Below are positions 17,863 to 27,160 of a DNA stretch of 64,000 bases, piece by piece; within the stretch, counting starts at the first letter, position 1, and every line of letters starts with the position of its first letter. This stretch comes from a bacterium (GTDB lineage Bacteria; Zhuqueibacterota; Zhuqueibacteria; Oleimicrobiales; Geothermoviventaceae): positions 185,894-249,893 of the forward strand of contig JAPWUV010000005.1 in assembly GCA_028275345.1 (NCBI GenBank), given 5' to 3'. A model generated the notes under the pieces. That model made no database searches. It was not told the origin of the DNA and saw only the letters and a program-made list of their open reading frames with translations. The translations under genes were made by a program, and so were the position numbers.

Positions 17863-18966
17863 ATGCGCATCGGGATCGACTGCCGACTCGTCCTTGACAA
17901 GCCCACCGGGATCGGGACGTACATCCTCGGCCTCCTCCGCGACCTCCTTCGCCTCGACGGGGACAATGACTACGTGCTGATCGTCCGGGATCGCGTGCCC
18001 GAGGCCCTCAAAGCCATTGCGGGGCCGTCGGCGAGGTTCGCCCGCTGCCCGCTCCCTCCCATGGGACCGAAGCAGAAGCTCCTCGCTGCGAGGTACCTTC
18101 GGCCGCTGCGCCTTGACGTGTACCACTACCCGCACCACGATCTCCCCTTCGGGCTTGAGGAGAGGACCGTGGTCACCATCCACCACCTTCCCGAGCCGGG
18201 GATCTCCACTGGACCGGCCAAGATCTTCAACCCGCTCTTGGTCGGGAGCATCGGATGGGCTGTGGCACGCGCCAGGAGGACCATCGCTGTGTCCCATTAC
18301 ACGGCAAGGAAGCTAATCGAACGGTTCGGACATGCGGAGCGGATCATCCCGATCTATCCTCCGCCGTCGGATCTCTTGGACGAGAGGGAAGAAGCCCCCC
18401 TTCCACCCGGGATTCGGGCAGGAAGCTATTTCCTGTTCGTGGGGCAGAGACGCCCCCACAAGAACCTCGTCCGACTGCTCCGGGCTTTTGCCACCCCGGA
18501 GTTGCGTCCCTACCAGTTGGTCCTCTCAGGCCCACCCTACCGGGGATACCGGGAACCGGAGCAATGGGTCGCAGAACTCGGCCTCGCCGACAGGGTGTTC
18601 TTGCTTGGGACGGCGGAACCTTCGCTTCTCCGCTCCCTCTACCGCAACGCTCTGTGTCTCGTAGTCCCTTCGCTCTTGGAAGGCTTTAGCTACCCGGTGG
18701 CCGAGGCCCTCCATTTCGGGCTGGCCATCGTCAGCTCAGACAGGGGCTCCCTCCCCGAAATCGTGGGCGACGCTGGGCTCATCGTGGATCCCCTATCCAC
18801 CGAAGCTCTAGCGGAGGCAATGATCCGCATCGCGCGGGAACCCGAGCTCCGGCAAACCCTGAGGGAGCGGGCGCTGGACCGCTCCTCCCTTTTCTCCGGC
18901 GAGCGCTCTGCGCGCTCGGTACTGGAAGTCTACCGGGAAGTTGCCGAAATGGCAGGATCGGCATGA
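17863..18966 (+). CDS. Family 4 glycosyltransferase
   Basis: A 367-residue GT-B transferase. The N-terminus MRIGIDCRLVLDKPTGIGTY is the glycine loop of GT4 enzymes. The C-terminal domain has YFLFVGQRRPHKNLVRLLRA, then VVPSLLEGFSYPVAEALHFG with the retaining-GT4 E-x7-E arrangement, and GSLPEIVGDAGLIVDP. Start: the ATG at 17863 follows GCGGAG by 7 nt; the frame is open upstream only as a shadow of the previous gene. It belongs to the mannosyltransferase-like part of GT4, but the donor is uncertain. The stop codon overlaps the next gene by four bases (ATGA), indicating coupled translation. Confidence 0.9.
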   Translation: MRIGIDCRLVLDKPTGIGTYILGLLRDLLRLDGDNDYVLIVRDRVPEALKAIAGPSARFARCPLPPMGPKQKLLAARYLRPLRLDVYHYPHHDLPFGLEERTVVTIHHLPEPGISTGPAKIFNPLLVGSIGWAVARARRTIAVSHYTARKLIERFGHAERIIPIYPPPSDLLDEREEAPLPPGIRAGSYFLFVGQRRPHKNLVRLLRAFATPELRPYQLVLSGPPYRGYREPEQWVAELGLADRVFLLGTAEPSLLRSLYRNALCLVVPSLLEGFSYPVAEALHFGLAIVSSDRGSLPEIVGDAGLIVDPLSTEALAEAMIRIAREPELRQTLRERALDRSSLFSGERSARSVLEVYREVAEMAGSA

Positions 18967-20153
18967 AGAGAGTGCGCGTGCTCCACATCATCACTCGCCT
19001 GATTTCCGGTGGAGCCGATGAGAATACCATTTTCAGCGTCGAAGGACTGGACCACAGCCGGTACGAGGTCCATTTGGCGGCCGGCGAGCCTTCCGAGCCA
19101 GATATCATTGCGAAGTTGCGCCGAACCCAATTTCTCCGCATCCCACACCTCCAACGCGAGCTCCGCCCGAGGAAGGATTTCTTGGCCCTGCGCGAGACCC
19201 TCAGCCTCATTGGGAAGGGCCGGTACCAGCTAGTGCACACGCACGAGGCCAAGGCGGGGATCATCGGCCGGATCGCCGCCCGGTGGTGCCGTGTGCCGCT
19301 CATCGTCCACACCCTGCACGGGATCACCTTCCATCGACATCTCCCGCCCGCGACACGGATGCTTTACCTGTCTCTCGAGCGCCTGGTGGGTCGATGGACT
19401 CACCTTTTCCTCTGCGTTGGGGACGACCTTCGTTCCACCTACATCCGGAGCCGTGTGGCGGACCCGGAACGCTTTGTGGTGGTACGGAGCGGCTTCGACC
19501 TCTGTCCCTTTCGACAGGCCGCCCGCGAGCGCGCATTGCACCGCAGGGCCCTGCGGGAACGCCTCGGCATCCCCGCCAATGCCAAGATCGTCGGCACAGC
19601 CGCACGACTGGAACCGCGGAAGGGCGTGCAGTTCCTCCTCCAAGCGGCGGCCCAGCTTGCCAACGAACATCCCGACGTGCACTTTGCCGTAGCTGGAAGA
19701 GGCGAATACCGCGGCTGGCTCCAGCGCCAGGCCACCGAACTGGGTATCGGTGATCGCGTCCACTTCCTCGGTCACGTGGAGGACATTCATGCCTACCTGG
19801 CGGGGCTGGATCTCTTTGTTTTGAGCTCCCTCTGGGAGGGGCTGCCGCGTGCCGTCGTGCAGGCGCGCGCCGTCGGCCTCCCGGTGGTCGGTTTCGACGT
19901 GGAAGGCATGCGGGAAGTCGTGCGCGACGGGCGGAACGGCTTCGTGGTCCCCAGCAAGGACGTGGTTGCCCTCGCCGGGTCGATCGACCGTCTGTTGCGC
20001 GACCCCGAGCTTGCGGACCGTCTGTCGCGCTACGATGACGCCGAATACCTCCGGCAGTGGGACAAAGATCAGATGGTGGCCAGGATCCAGGAGCTGTACG
20101 AGCAGATCTTGTCCGCCGGCGCTTCTCCTGGACCTCGTGGGAGCATGGCATGA
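18963..20153 (+). CDS. Family 4 glycosyltransferase
   Basis: A 396-residue GT-B transferase with N-terminal VRVLHIITRLISGGADENTI, the mid-protein HTHEAKAGIIGRIAARW and VHTLHGITFH, and a C-terminal donor-binding domain: GTAARLEPRKGVQFLLQAAA, FVLSSLWEGLPRAVVQARAV and GMREVVRDGRNGFVV. Those segments are typical of capsule and O-antigen GT4 enzymes acting on lipid-linked intermediates at the cytoplasmic face. It starts within the stop of the preceding glycosyltransferase (ATGA), and its own stop overlaps the start of the giant C25 peptidase gene in the same way. Donor and acceptor are unknown. Confidence 0.9.
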   Translation: MKRVRVLHIITRLISGGADENTIFSVEGLDHSRYEVHLAAGEPSEPDIIAKLRRTQFLRIPHLQRELRPRKDFLALRETLSLIGKGRYQLVHTHEAKAGIIGRIAARWCRVPLIVHTLHGITFHRHLPPATRMLYLSLERLVGRWTHLFLCVGDDLRSTYIRSRVADPERFVVVRSGFDLCPFRQAARERALHRRALRERLGIPANAKIVGTAARLEPRKGVQFLLQAAAQLANEHPDVHFAVAGRGEYRGWLQRQATELGIGDRVHFLGHVEDIHAYLAGLDLFVLSSLWEGLPRAVVQARAVGLPVVGFDVEGMREVVRDGRNGFVVPSKDVVALAGSIDRLLRDPELADRLSRYDDAEYLRQWDKDQMVARIQELYEQILSAGASPGPRGSMA

Positions 20154-23100
20154 GCTGGCCACCCCATTTGGCCAGGATTCCCCCCGCGAGTTTCGCCGTG
20201 CGGGTAAAGGGTGCGAACCTTCGGGCTGGAAAACCGCACTCAGAGCCCACTTCCCGGCTCCAACGCGGATCCAACCGCCACCTCGGAGCGGATCTGAAGA
20301 CGGCGAGGAGCGCGGGCTTCATCCTTGCGGTCCTTCTCTTCATCAGTTTCGACCTGACGTTCGCATGGAGCCCCGATGATCCGAGGTTTCGCAAGCCCGC
20401 CCTTTCGGCCGAGCCAAAGATCACGGCCAGCGAAACGGCCGACGGGCTCCTGGTCTCGGTTTCGGTTCCGCCCTTAGGAGTTCGCCCCACAGCCGCGGGT
20501 CCACTGCTTACCGCCAGCTCTTGTTTCTGGCTCGAAGGACCTTCAGCCGCAGCAGTCCCCGCCATCGGCACCCTCGTCGCCCTCCCGAGGCGTGGCCAGG
20601 CCCACTGCATCCTGCTCTCGGCCACTTACGATACGCTCTCCCTCCGCTGGGCAGAACTGGCCCCCTTCGCTGCCTTGACCGATTCCAACTCAGGGGGTTC
20701 CCGCGAGAAAAACATCGGCGGCTCTCCGGACCTGACTCCGTACCTGAGCGAGGCGGGAGTTCTGAGGGGATGTCGCCTCGCCAGGTTGACTATCCCCGTC
20801 GCGAGGCCCAGCACCGGGGAAAGGGTCCTTCAACTCCGCGAGGCGCGGCTCCTGCTCCGGATCGATGGGTTGAAACCCATTGGGATGGGCGCGGCGGCGG
20901 ATCTTCTCCAGTCGCTTCGCAAACTCGTGCTGAACCCCGATTGGCTCGACCCTGCGCCGCCGCAGCTTCGGGAGCCACCAGGCCAGCCGGGACGGCTGCG
21001 CATCCGCGTGGCAGATTCCGGTCTGGTGCGAATCCGAGGCTCCGAGCTCGTCTCGAGAGGAATCGAACCCCGTGAGATCGACCCCACACAAGTCGTCGTC
21101 GTGCACCGGGATGAGGTCCTTCCCGTCCTGGCCTCCGGGCTCGAAGACGGAAAGTTCGATGCCGACGACACCCTGATCTTCTACGCCCAGGCTCTCCACG
21201 GGGATACGAGCTTCACCTATCCCTACTCGGACACCAATGTCTTCTGGCTCGACTGGGGGAAGGAACGCCACGCTCGCTGGTACCTGCCCGAGGAAGCACT
21301 CGTGGACAGGACTGCTCCTGTGGACTCCGTGGTGGTGGTGAGCCTTCACTTCGAGAGAGAACTGGTCTACCATGACGGGGACGACGATCTCTCGATCAAG
21401 CGCACGGACCCCGTGCCAGGAGAGGGCTGGATCTGGCGTCGCTTTTACCCTGGCGACGAAGATACCGTGACGTTCGTGCTCCGGGACCTGCGGCGCGAAG
21501 GCACAGGCGAGATCCGTGTGCGCGTGCGTGGGGTGTCGCCCCCCGGATCTTCCTCCAGGCTCCGCCTTGAGCTGAATGGCCGAGTGTTGGGCCTGCTCGA
21601 GTTCCCGAACCGCGAGGATCGGACGCTCGAGGTCAGCTTCCCAGCCGCCTACTTTCGGGAAGGGAAGAATCAAGTACGGTTGGTGAGCGAAACGCCACCT
21701 GCTGGCGGCCAGAACCAGTGGAACCTGGATTGGCTGGAGGTGAGCTTCCCCAGGCGGCTTGTCCTGCGAGGCGGTGAGGTACTGGACGTGCTCCTTCCGC
21801 CCTCGAGCTCGCCACGTACATGGGCCATTCGCACCGACTCGCCACGACCCCCGCTCCTGCTGCTCGTCGATCGCGGGGTTTTGCTGCGCCCGGCCCGAGC
21901 CGATTCGTCCCACTCCGACAGCCTATTCATCTCCTCGGCCGGGTTCGAAGACGGGGATCGGTGCCAAATCCTCGTGCGCGGAACGCCCGTCGTCGAGCGC
22001 GGCGGCAGAGGGCTGAATGTCGTCGCACTGGATCCCCGAACGGGACAGGTGCTCGCCGCCCGGACCTTCGACACCCATCGCGACACGACGCAAGCGACGG
22101 CGCTGGCCGACTTCATCCACTCCCTCCCGGAAAGCTGCGTAGTGCTGGCTGGAATCCGGGACGAAGGCACGGCCGGCATGACCGAGAGGGCTTACCGAGC
22201 CCTCGAATCCCTCGGGAGCGCCCAGATCCGACGCCTCGGTTACCGCGACTCCTGGTGCCTGATCGGTCGGAAGGGATCCTCCCCGGGGAGTGCGCTGGAA
22301 GCATGGTCACTCCGTGGGCACGGACCGGCCGAGCTCCGAACGTCTGTCCTGTTCCCGGAGGGCGGACCAGTGCGCTACCTTTGGACAGACACCCTGCGCT
22401 CCGCAAAGCATCTCGTGGCGGCGGATCCGGCGGCGCCGTCTGCTCCGGCTCAGCTGGAGTTGGATGAGCCCGCAAATCTTGTCGGGCCCCGCTCAGCAGG
22501 TGCCGAGTGTGTGGTGATTGCACCGCGCGCGCTGCACCCAGCAGCTGAAAGGCTCCTCCGGGGGAAGAAGTGCTCCGGCATCGTGGTGGACGTGCAGGAT
22601 GTGTACGACGAATTCCATTACGGCCTCAAGTCGCCGGAGGCGATCCGGGAATTCGTGACCTACGCCTTCTGGCGTTGGCCTCCCCCGCGCCTCCGCTCGG
22701 TGTTACTCCTGGGCGACGCGAGCTGGGATCCGCGGAAACGCTCCCCCGGGGCAGTATTCGAAGACCTCGTCCCGACGTACGGCAAACCCGTTTCCGATAG
22801 CCGACTCGTCTGCGTGGACGGGCCCGGCGATCTCTTGCCCGATCTTCCCGTAGGCCGAATCCCTGCGCAAACGCCGCAGGAAGCGGAAGAGATCGTGGAG
22901 AAGCTTTTCGAATACCGGGCACTGCGGGGAGGACGATGGCTGAAGCGGTTCCTACTCATCACCGGCGGGTACGACCCGTACGAACAGAGCCTTTTCGTCC
23001 GGCAGAGCACGGATGCGGCTCAGGCGTTCATCGCCCCACCGCCCGCTGCCATGCGGTGGGATCTCATTTCGAAGAAATCCACCGGGTACCTAGAGGGAGA

Positions 23101-25999
23101 AGGGCGCGAAGACATCCTCCGAGGCATCAACAAGGGAGTCCTGTGGGTGAACTTCATCGGACACGCGGGGAGCCACACCTGGGATCTCATGTACGGTAAC
23201 CGCGACGTGGACGCGCTGCGGAATCGTCCCTACTACCCGTTCGTCACCAGCATGACCTGCCACACGGCCCGGTTCGCCAATCCCTACCAGGAGAGCCTGG
23301 GCGAGCGGTTCCTGCTCGCTCCGAAAAAGGGAGCCATCGCTTTTTTCGGAACCACTGGGTGGGGCCTGGCCTATCAGGATGAGCTGCTTCTGAGACAGCT
23401 TCTCTCCGTGGTCCTCCGCGACACGGTGAGGGAGCTGGGCGAGGCCATCTGGCTCGCCAAGCTACGCTACTGGGCGAGCAGCGGCAATGGATTGCTCGAC
23501 CAGACCATCCTCGACCAGTACACGTTGCTTGGCGATCCCACCGCCGATCTCGCGCTCGCCCGCGAGCCCGACCTGGCGTTGACGGGAGAGGACATTCGCA
23601 TCCTCCCCGAAGAGCCCACGGCCGCCGACGCATCGATCCGAATCCGCGCGACCATCTGGAACTACGGGCTGGCGCTCGCCGAAAGCTCCGACGTCCTGTT
23701 CACTGTCCGTCCCGACAACGGCGGGGAAATCGCGCTCGGCGAGCTTCGGCTTCCGCCTGTGGGGTTCGTCGACTCCTTGGAGTGCACCTGGAAGACGCCG
23801 GAAAGGCCCGGCACTTACCTCCTCACGGTTACCGTCGACCCATTGGCCAAGGTGCCGGACGCGGATCGAATGAATAACTCTGCGGAGAAGGAGCTGGTAA
23901 TCAAAGGCAGAGCCGTGGAAATCCTTTGGCCGCCGCCTTTCGCTGAACTGAGTGCGTCGGATTCGATCGCCCTCTTCCTGGCCCCGGGGCAAGGGTGGAA
24001 GGAACGCTCGCATCTCTCGATCGAGATGGACACGAGCTCGGCTTTCCAGCATCCCCTGCGTCAGCTCTCCCTTCCGCTGGAAGGCTCGCCGCCGCTCCTG
24101 CGCGTGTGCCTGGGCCGCCTTTTCCCCGCCACTTTCCACTGCCGGATCCGTGCGGTCCGGGGCTCTGAGGTGGAGGCCGAAGTGCTCACGCAGTTCCGAG
24201 TCGTGGCGAGGATGAGCGGCAGCGGATGGGGCCAGCGCGGTTCGGAGCTGGCGTTCAGTTCGGGGAGCGGATTCGCCGCGGGCCCCACGGGTGTAAGCTT
24301 AGGCTCACGAAAGCTCCGGCTCGAGGTGACCTCCGCCGGGGCCGATGACGGCAATTTCGCCCGGATCCTTGTGGACACAATTTCCGTCGCCCAGTCGCAT
24401 CCTGGCTACAACTTGGTGGTGCTGAGCCCGTGGGGGGCAACCCGGAGCCGGAGCTTTCCGACCCCCCTTGCGCCAGTCGCGGCCGAAAGCCTGGCCACCT
24501 TTCTCGCGGGGATTCCGACGGGGCATCACCTCCTGATCGCCATCTGCGGAGACGGAGCCACAGGCCTGACGGAAAGGGTCCTGCAGCAGCTGGAAATGCT
24601 CGGCAGCCGACTTTGCCGGGAACTCCGCTACCGTGACAGCTGGGCTTTCCTCGCCCGGATTGGCGATCCCTCCTCCGTGCGGGAGGTCTTGAGAAGACGG
24701 GGCGAGGGGGTTGCAAGCCTCGTGGACAGCATCAAGGTCTTCGCCGAGCGGGCGGAGATCGTCAGCCCCTGGATAGGTCCGGCTGGCTCCTGGCACGAGC
24801 TCCTACTCTGGCTGGCCGGAAGTGGCAAGGCCACAGTGTCCCTCTTCGGAAAAGCGTCTTTGACGGGGCCCGAGCGCCTACTGAGCACTTTTCCATGCGA
24901 GGCCCCGACCGATTCGCATTCGCTCTCTCTCGAAGCGGTCGATGCGCGTTACCTGCGATTGACCTGCACCATCCTCTGGCCGGATAGCCTTTGGGGGTTG
25001 CGCGCGTGGGCGGTCCGGCTCACTCCACCCTGCGAGCTGGAGATCGCTCAATTCCGACCAGATCGCACGTCCATTCTAACCGGCGAGCGCGTGCAGTTCA
25101 CGGCTGTGGTTCGCAACCTTGGCCCGGGTAGCTCGCCGGAAGCGCGTGCCATTTGGCAATGGGAAGATGCCTCCGGGGAATCGAGACAGGCCGATTCGTC
25201 CTTCATCGTTCCTGCGCTCCCGCCCGGGGATAGTTGTGCAGTCCGTTGGAGCTGGCACCCCCGGGAAGGGCCCGGTTGCTACACGATCCGGCTGCGCCTC
25301 GATCCGGAGGACCGGATCCCCGAGCTGTGCGAATGGAACAACGAGGCCCATCTCACCCTGGCGATTCGCCCGGATTCAGTCGGGCCGGGGATTGCCCTTT
25401 TCGTGGATGGCCGCGAGGTGATCGACGGCGATTACGTACCTTGGGAGGCCGATTACGAGATCCGCGTTCAGGATGCCAGCCAGTATGCCGCGGAAGACAG
25501 CTTTCGCATACGCATTGCCGTGGACGGCGTGGACGTCCGGCAGCTCGCCCCGGGGGATGTGGAATTCCTCCCGCGGCTGGAGGGTGGAGCTGCTGTGCAG
25601 TTCCGCCTTCGTCTAGAGCCGGGTCGCCACTTGCTGGAGGCAAGCGCATGGGATTTATCCGGCAACCGTGCGGAACTCTCGCTCTTCCTCCAAGTTGCCA
25701 AAGGGCTCGTTCTTGAGAACGTGATGAACTACCCCAATCCCTTTGCGAATGAAACGGCTTTTACCTACTTTCTCAGCAAGGACGTGGACCGCGTGACGAT
25801 CCGGGTATTCACGCTGTCGGGTCGTGAGGTGTGGAATTCCAGCCTCGCGCCCGGGAATGCGGGATTCAACTCCCTTTCCTGGGATGGCTGCGATCGGGAC
25901 GGAGACCCGCTGGCCAATGGTGTTTACCTCTACTCGGTGGAGGCCCGCTCCGGGACGGAAAGCGCCAGGGTTCTCTCCAAGCTGGTGATCATGCGCTGA
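20150..25999 (+). CDS. PorU-like C25 (gingipain-type) peptidase with two ILEI-like domains, CARDB domains and FlgD-like tail
   Basis: A 1949-residue exported protein. The ATG overlaps the preceding stop (ATGA) and has GGGAG upstream. After a basic N-terminus comes a hydrophobic export segment (about 56-73). Then: a C25 N-terminal region (about 270-600); an ILEI/FAM3-like domain (about 619-714: GLNVVALDPRTGQV and LGYRDSW); the C25 caspase-like domain (about 788-1120), with predicted catalytic His1005 in NFIGHAGSHTW and Cys1037 in MTCHTARFANP; a CARDB-like domain (about 1138-1255); a second ILEI-like domain (about 1385-1511, again YRDSW); a second CARDB-like domain (about 1628-1740); and a FlgD-like end (about 1854-1949, MNYPNPFANET). 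The TC-x-x-x-RF-x-x-P motif matches the T9SS sortase PorU. I infer a sortase-like enzyme that cleaves cargo signals and may attach a glycan. Its place inside a polysaccharide operon supports this. Confidence 0.85.
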   Translation: MSWPPHLARIPPASFAVRVKGANLRAGKPHSEPTSRLQRGSNRHLGADLKTARSAGFILAVLLFISFDLTFAWSPDDPRFRKPALSAEPKITASETADGLLVSVSVPPLGVRPTAAGPLLTASSCFWLEGPSAAAVPAIGTLVALPRRGQAHCILLSATYDTLSLRWAELAPFAALTDSNSGGSREKNIGGSPDLTPYLSEAGVLRGCRLARLTIPVARPSTGERVLQLREARLLLRIDGLKPIGMGAAADLLQSLRKLVLNPDWLDPAPPQLREPPGQPGRLRIRVADSGLVRIRGSELVSRGIEPREIDPTQVVVVHRDEVLPVLASGLEDGKFDADDTLIFYAQALHGDTSFTYPYSDTNVFWLDWGKERHARWYLPEEALVDRTAPVDSVVVVSLHFERELVYHDGDDDLSIKRTDPVPGEGWIWRRFYPGDEDTVTFVLRDLRREGTGEIRVRVRGVSPPGSSSRLRLELNGRVLGLLEFPNREDRTLEVSFPAAYFREGKNQVRLVSETPPAGGQNQWNLDWLEVSFPRRLVLRGGEVLDVLLPPSSSPRTWAIRTDSPRPPLLLLVDRGVLLRPARADSSHSDSLFISSAGFEDGDRCQILVRGTPVVERGGRGLNVVALDPRTGQVLAARTFDTHRDTTQATALADFIHSLPESCVVLAGIRDEGTAGMTERAYRALESLGSAQIRRLGYRDSWCLIGRKGSSPGSALEAWSLRGHGPAELRTSVLFPEGGPVRYLWTDTLRSAKHLVAADPAAPSAPAQLELDEPANLVGPRSAGAECVVIAPRALHPAAERLLRGKKCSGIVVDVQDVYDEFHYGLKSPEAIREFVTYAFWRWPPPRLRSVLLLGDASWDPRKRSPGAVFEDLVPTYGKPVSDSRLVCVDGPGDLLPDLPVGRIPAQTPQEAEEIVEKLFEYRALRGGRWLKRFLLITGGYDPYEQSLFVRQSTDAAQAFIAPPPAAMRWDLISKKSTGYLEGEGREDILRGINKGVLWVNFIGHAGSHTWDLMYGNRDVDALRNRPYYPFVTSMTCHTARFANPYQESLGERFLLAPKKGAIAFFGTTGWGLAYQDELLLRQLLSVVLRDTVRELGEAIWLAKLRYWASSGNGLLDQTILDQYTLLGDPTADLALAREPDLALTGEDIRILPEEPTAADASIRIRATIWNYGLALAESSDVLFTVRPDNGGEIALGELRLPPVGFVDSLECTWKTPERPGTYLLTVTVDPLAKVPDADRMNNSAEKELVIKGRAVEILWPPPFAELSASDSIALFLAPGQGWKERSHLSIEMDTSSAFQHPLRQLSLPLEGSPPLLRVCLGRLFPATFHCRIRAVRGSEVEAEVLTQFRVVARMSGSGWGQRGSELAFSSGSGFAAGPTGVSLGSRKLRLEVTSAGADDGNFARILVDTISVAQSHPGYNLVVLSPWGATRSRSFPTPLAPVAAESLATFLAGIPTGHHLLIAICGDGATGLTERVLQQLEMLGSRLCRELRYRDSWAFLARIGDPSSVREVLRRRGEGVASLVDSIKVFAERAEIVSPWIGPAGSWHELLLWLAGSGKATVSLFGKASLTGPERLLSTFPCEAPTDSHSLSLEAVDARYLRLTCTILWPDSLWGLRAWAVRLTPPCELEIAQFRPDRTSILTGERVQFTAVVRNLGPGSSPEARAIWQWEDASGESRQADSSFIVPALPPGDSCAVRWSWHPREGPGCYTIRLRLDPEDRIPELCEWNNEAHLTLAIRPDSVGPGIALFVDGREVIDGDYVPWEADYEIRVQDASQYAAEDSFRIRIAVDGVDVRQLAPGDVEFLPRLEGGAAVQFRLRLEPGRHLLEASAWDLSGNRAELSLFLQVAKGLVLENVMNYPNPFANETAFTYFLSKDVDRVTIRVFTLSGREVWNSSLAPGNAGFNSLSWDGCDRDGDPLANGVYLYSVEARSGTESARVLSKLVIMR

Positions 26000-26027
26000 G
26001 CGGAATCCCCTCAGAGGTGCGAACGAA

Positions 26028-27158
26028 GTGGGGTGGTCCAAATACGCGCTCCTGGCCGCTGCCGCGCTGACCTCGGCCGGCATTTCGTACGGGCTCGTCC
26101 ACTGGTTGCGGAGTTTTGCGCTGAAACGCGGCATTGTGGACCTCCCCGGGGGTAGAAAGATCCACCGCGGGCCGGTACCCCTCCTCGGCGGCGTGGGCAT
26201 CGTGGGGAGTGTCCTACTGGGCCTGGTCGCAGCCTTGGTGGCCCTCCATCTGCTCGGCGGGATTCCTTCCGTCGCTTCCCATTTCCCCTCGTACCCAGAT
26301 TGGCGCTCCCGCCTCCAGGCCGCTTCGCCGAAGCTCATCGGCCTCCTGGTCGGCGCCCTGCTGATCTTCGCCCTCGGGTTGATCGACGACCTCCGGAAAG
26401 GCCATCTGGACTACCGGTCCAAGTTTCCGCCTCAATTCCTCGCCGCCTCGGTAGCCGTGGCCTCGGGCATCCGCACCCAGCTGATGCCCGGGCAGCTGCT
26501 GGACGTCGTTGTAAGCCTGCTCTGGATCGTCGGCATAACGAATGCCTTCAATCTGATCGACAATATGGACGGGCAAGCGGCGGGGGTGGCGGCCATTTCG
26601 GGACTTGCCTTGAGCATCCTCACCATCTCGCAGAACCAGGATTACGTGGCCTTTTCCCTGGCCCTCCTCGTGGGAGCATGCGCTGGGTTTCTGCCGCACA
26701 ATCTTCATCCGGCGAAGATCTTCATGGGGGATGCCGGGAGCCTCACCATCGGCTTTCTTCTGGGGTGCAGCACGATTCAGGCTTCGTACATTGACGTCAA
26801 GAGTCCGACCTTTGTACCGGTGATCGCGCCGGTCCTCGTGTTCAGCGTTCCCATTTTCGATTGCGCCTCCGTGCTGTACATTCGCTGGCGCGAAGGCCGA
26901 CCGCTGTTTGTGGGCGACCGAAGGCATTTCTCGCACCGACTGGTCGACTTTGGGATGAGCGAAAAGGAAGCCGTCTTCTTCATCTATCTGGTTGAGGCCA
27001 GCGTGGCCATGGGAGCTCTCCTGCTCCCGCGACTCACCTGGGCCGGTTGCCTCGTGGTTTTCGTGCAGACCGCAGTTCTGTACGGGCTCCTAACCATTCT
27101 GATGACCGTTCGGAAGAATCGGGAAGGCAACTCGAAGGAAAGCCAAGCTGGGAGGTAG
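26028..27158 (+). CDS. Undecaprenyl-phosphate N-acetylhexosamine-1-phosphate transferase (WecA/MraY family)
   Basis: A 376-residue polytopic membrane enzyme that transfers a sugar-1-phosphate from a UDP-sugar to undecaprenyl phosphate, the first committed step for lipid-linked glycans. Visible family motifs are KIHRGPVPLLGGVGI, GLIDDLRKG (the Mg-binding DD), NAFNLIDNMDGQAAG, KIFMGDAGSLTIGFLLG and the basic/His loop GDRRHFSHRL, in the correct order among about 10-11 hydrophobic segments. The start is GTG at 26028, eight bases after AGAGGTG. It lies 28 bp after the PorU-like gene and 2 bp before the epimerase gene. It is more WecA/TagO-like than MraY-like, because the operon makes a surface glycan and no murein genes are present. 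Confidence 0.9.
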   Translation: MGWSKYALLAAAALTSAGISYGLVHWLRSFALKRGIVDLPGGRKIHRGPVPLLGGVGIVGSVLLGLVAALVALHLLGGIPSVASHFPSYPDWRSRLQAASPKLIGLLVGALLIFALGLIDDLRKGHLDYRSKFPPQFLAASVAVASGIRTQLMPGQLLDVVVSLLWIVGITNAFNLIDNMDGQAAGVAAISGLALSILTISQNQDYVAFSLALLVGACAGFLPHNLHPAKIFMGDAGSLTIGFLLGCSTIQASYIDVKSPTFVPVIAPVLVFSVPIFDCASVLYIRWREGRPLFVGDRRHFSHRLVDFGMSEKEAVFFIYLVEASVAMGALLLPRLTWAGCLVVFVQTAVLYGLLTILMTVRKNREGNSKESQAGR

Positions 27159-27160
27159 GG

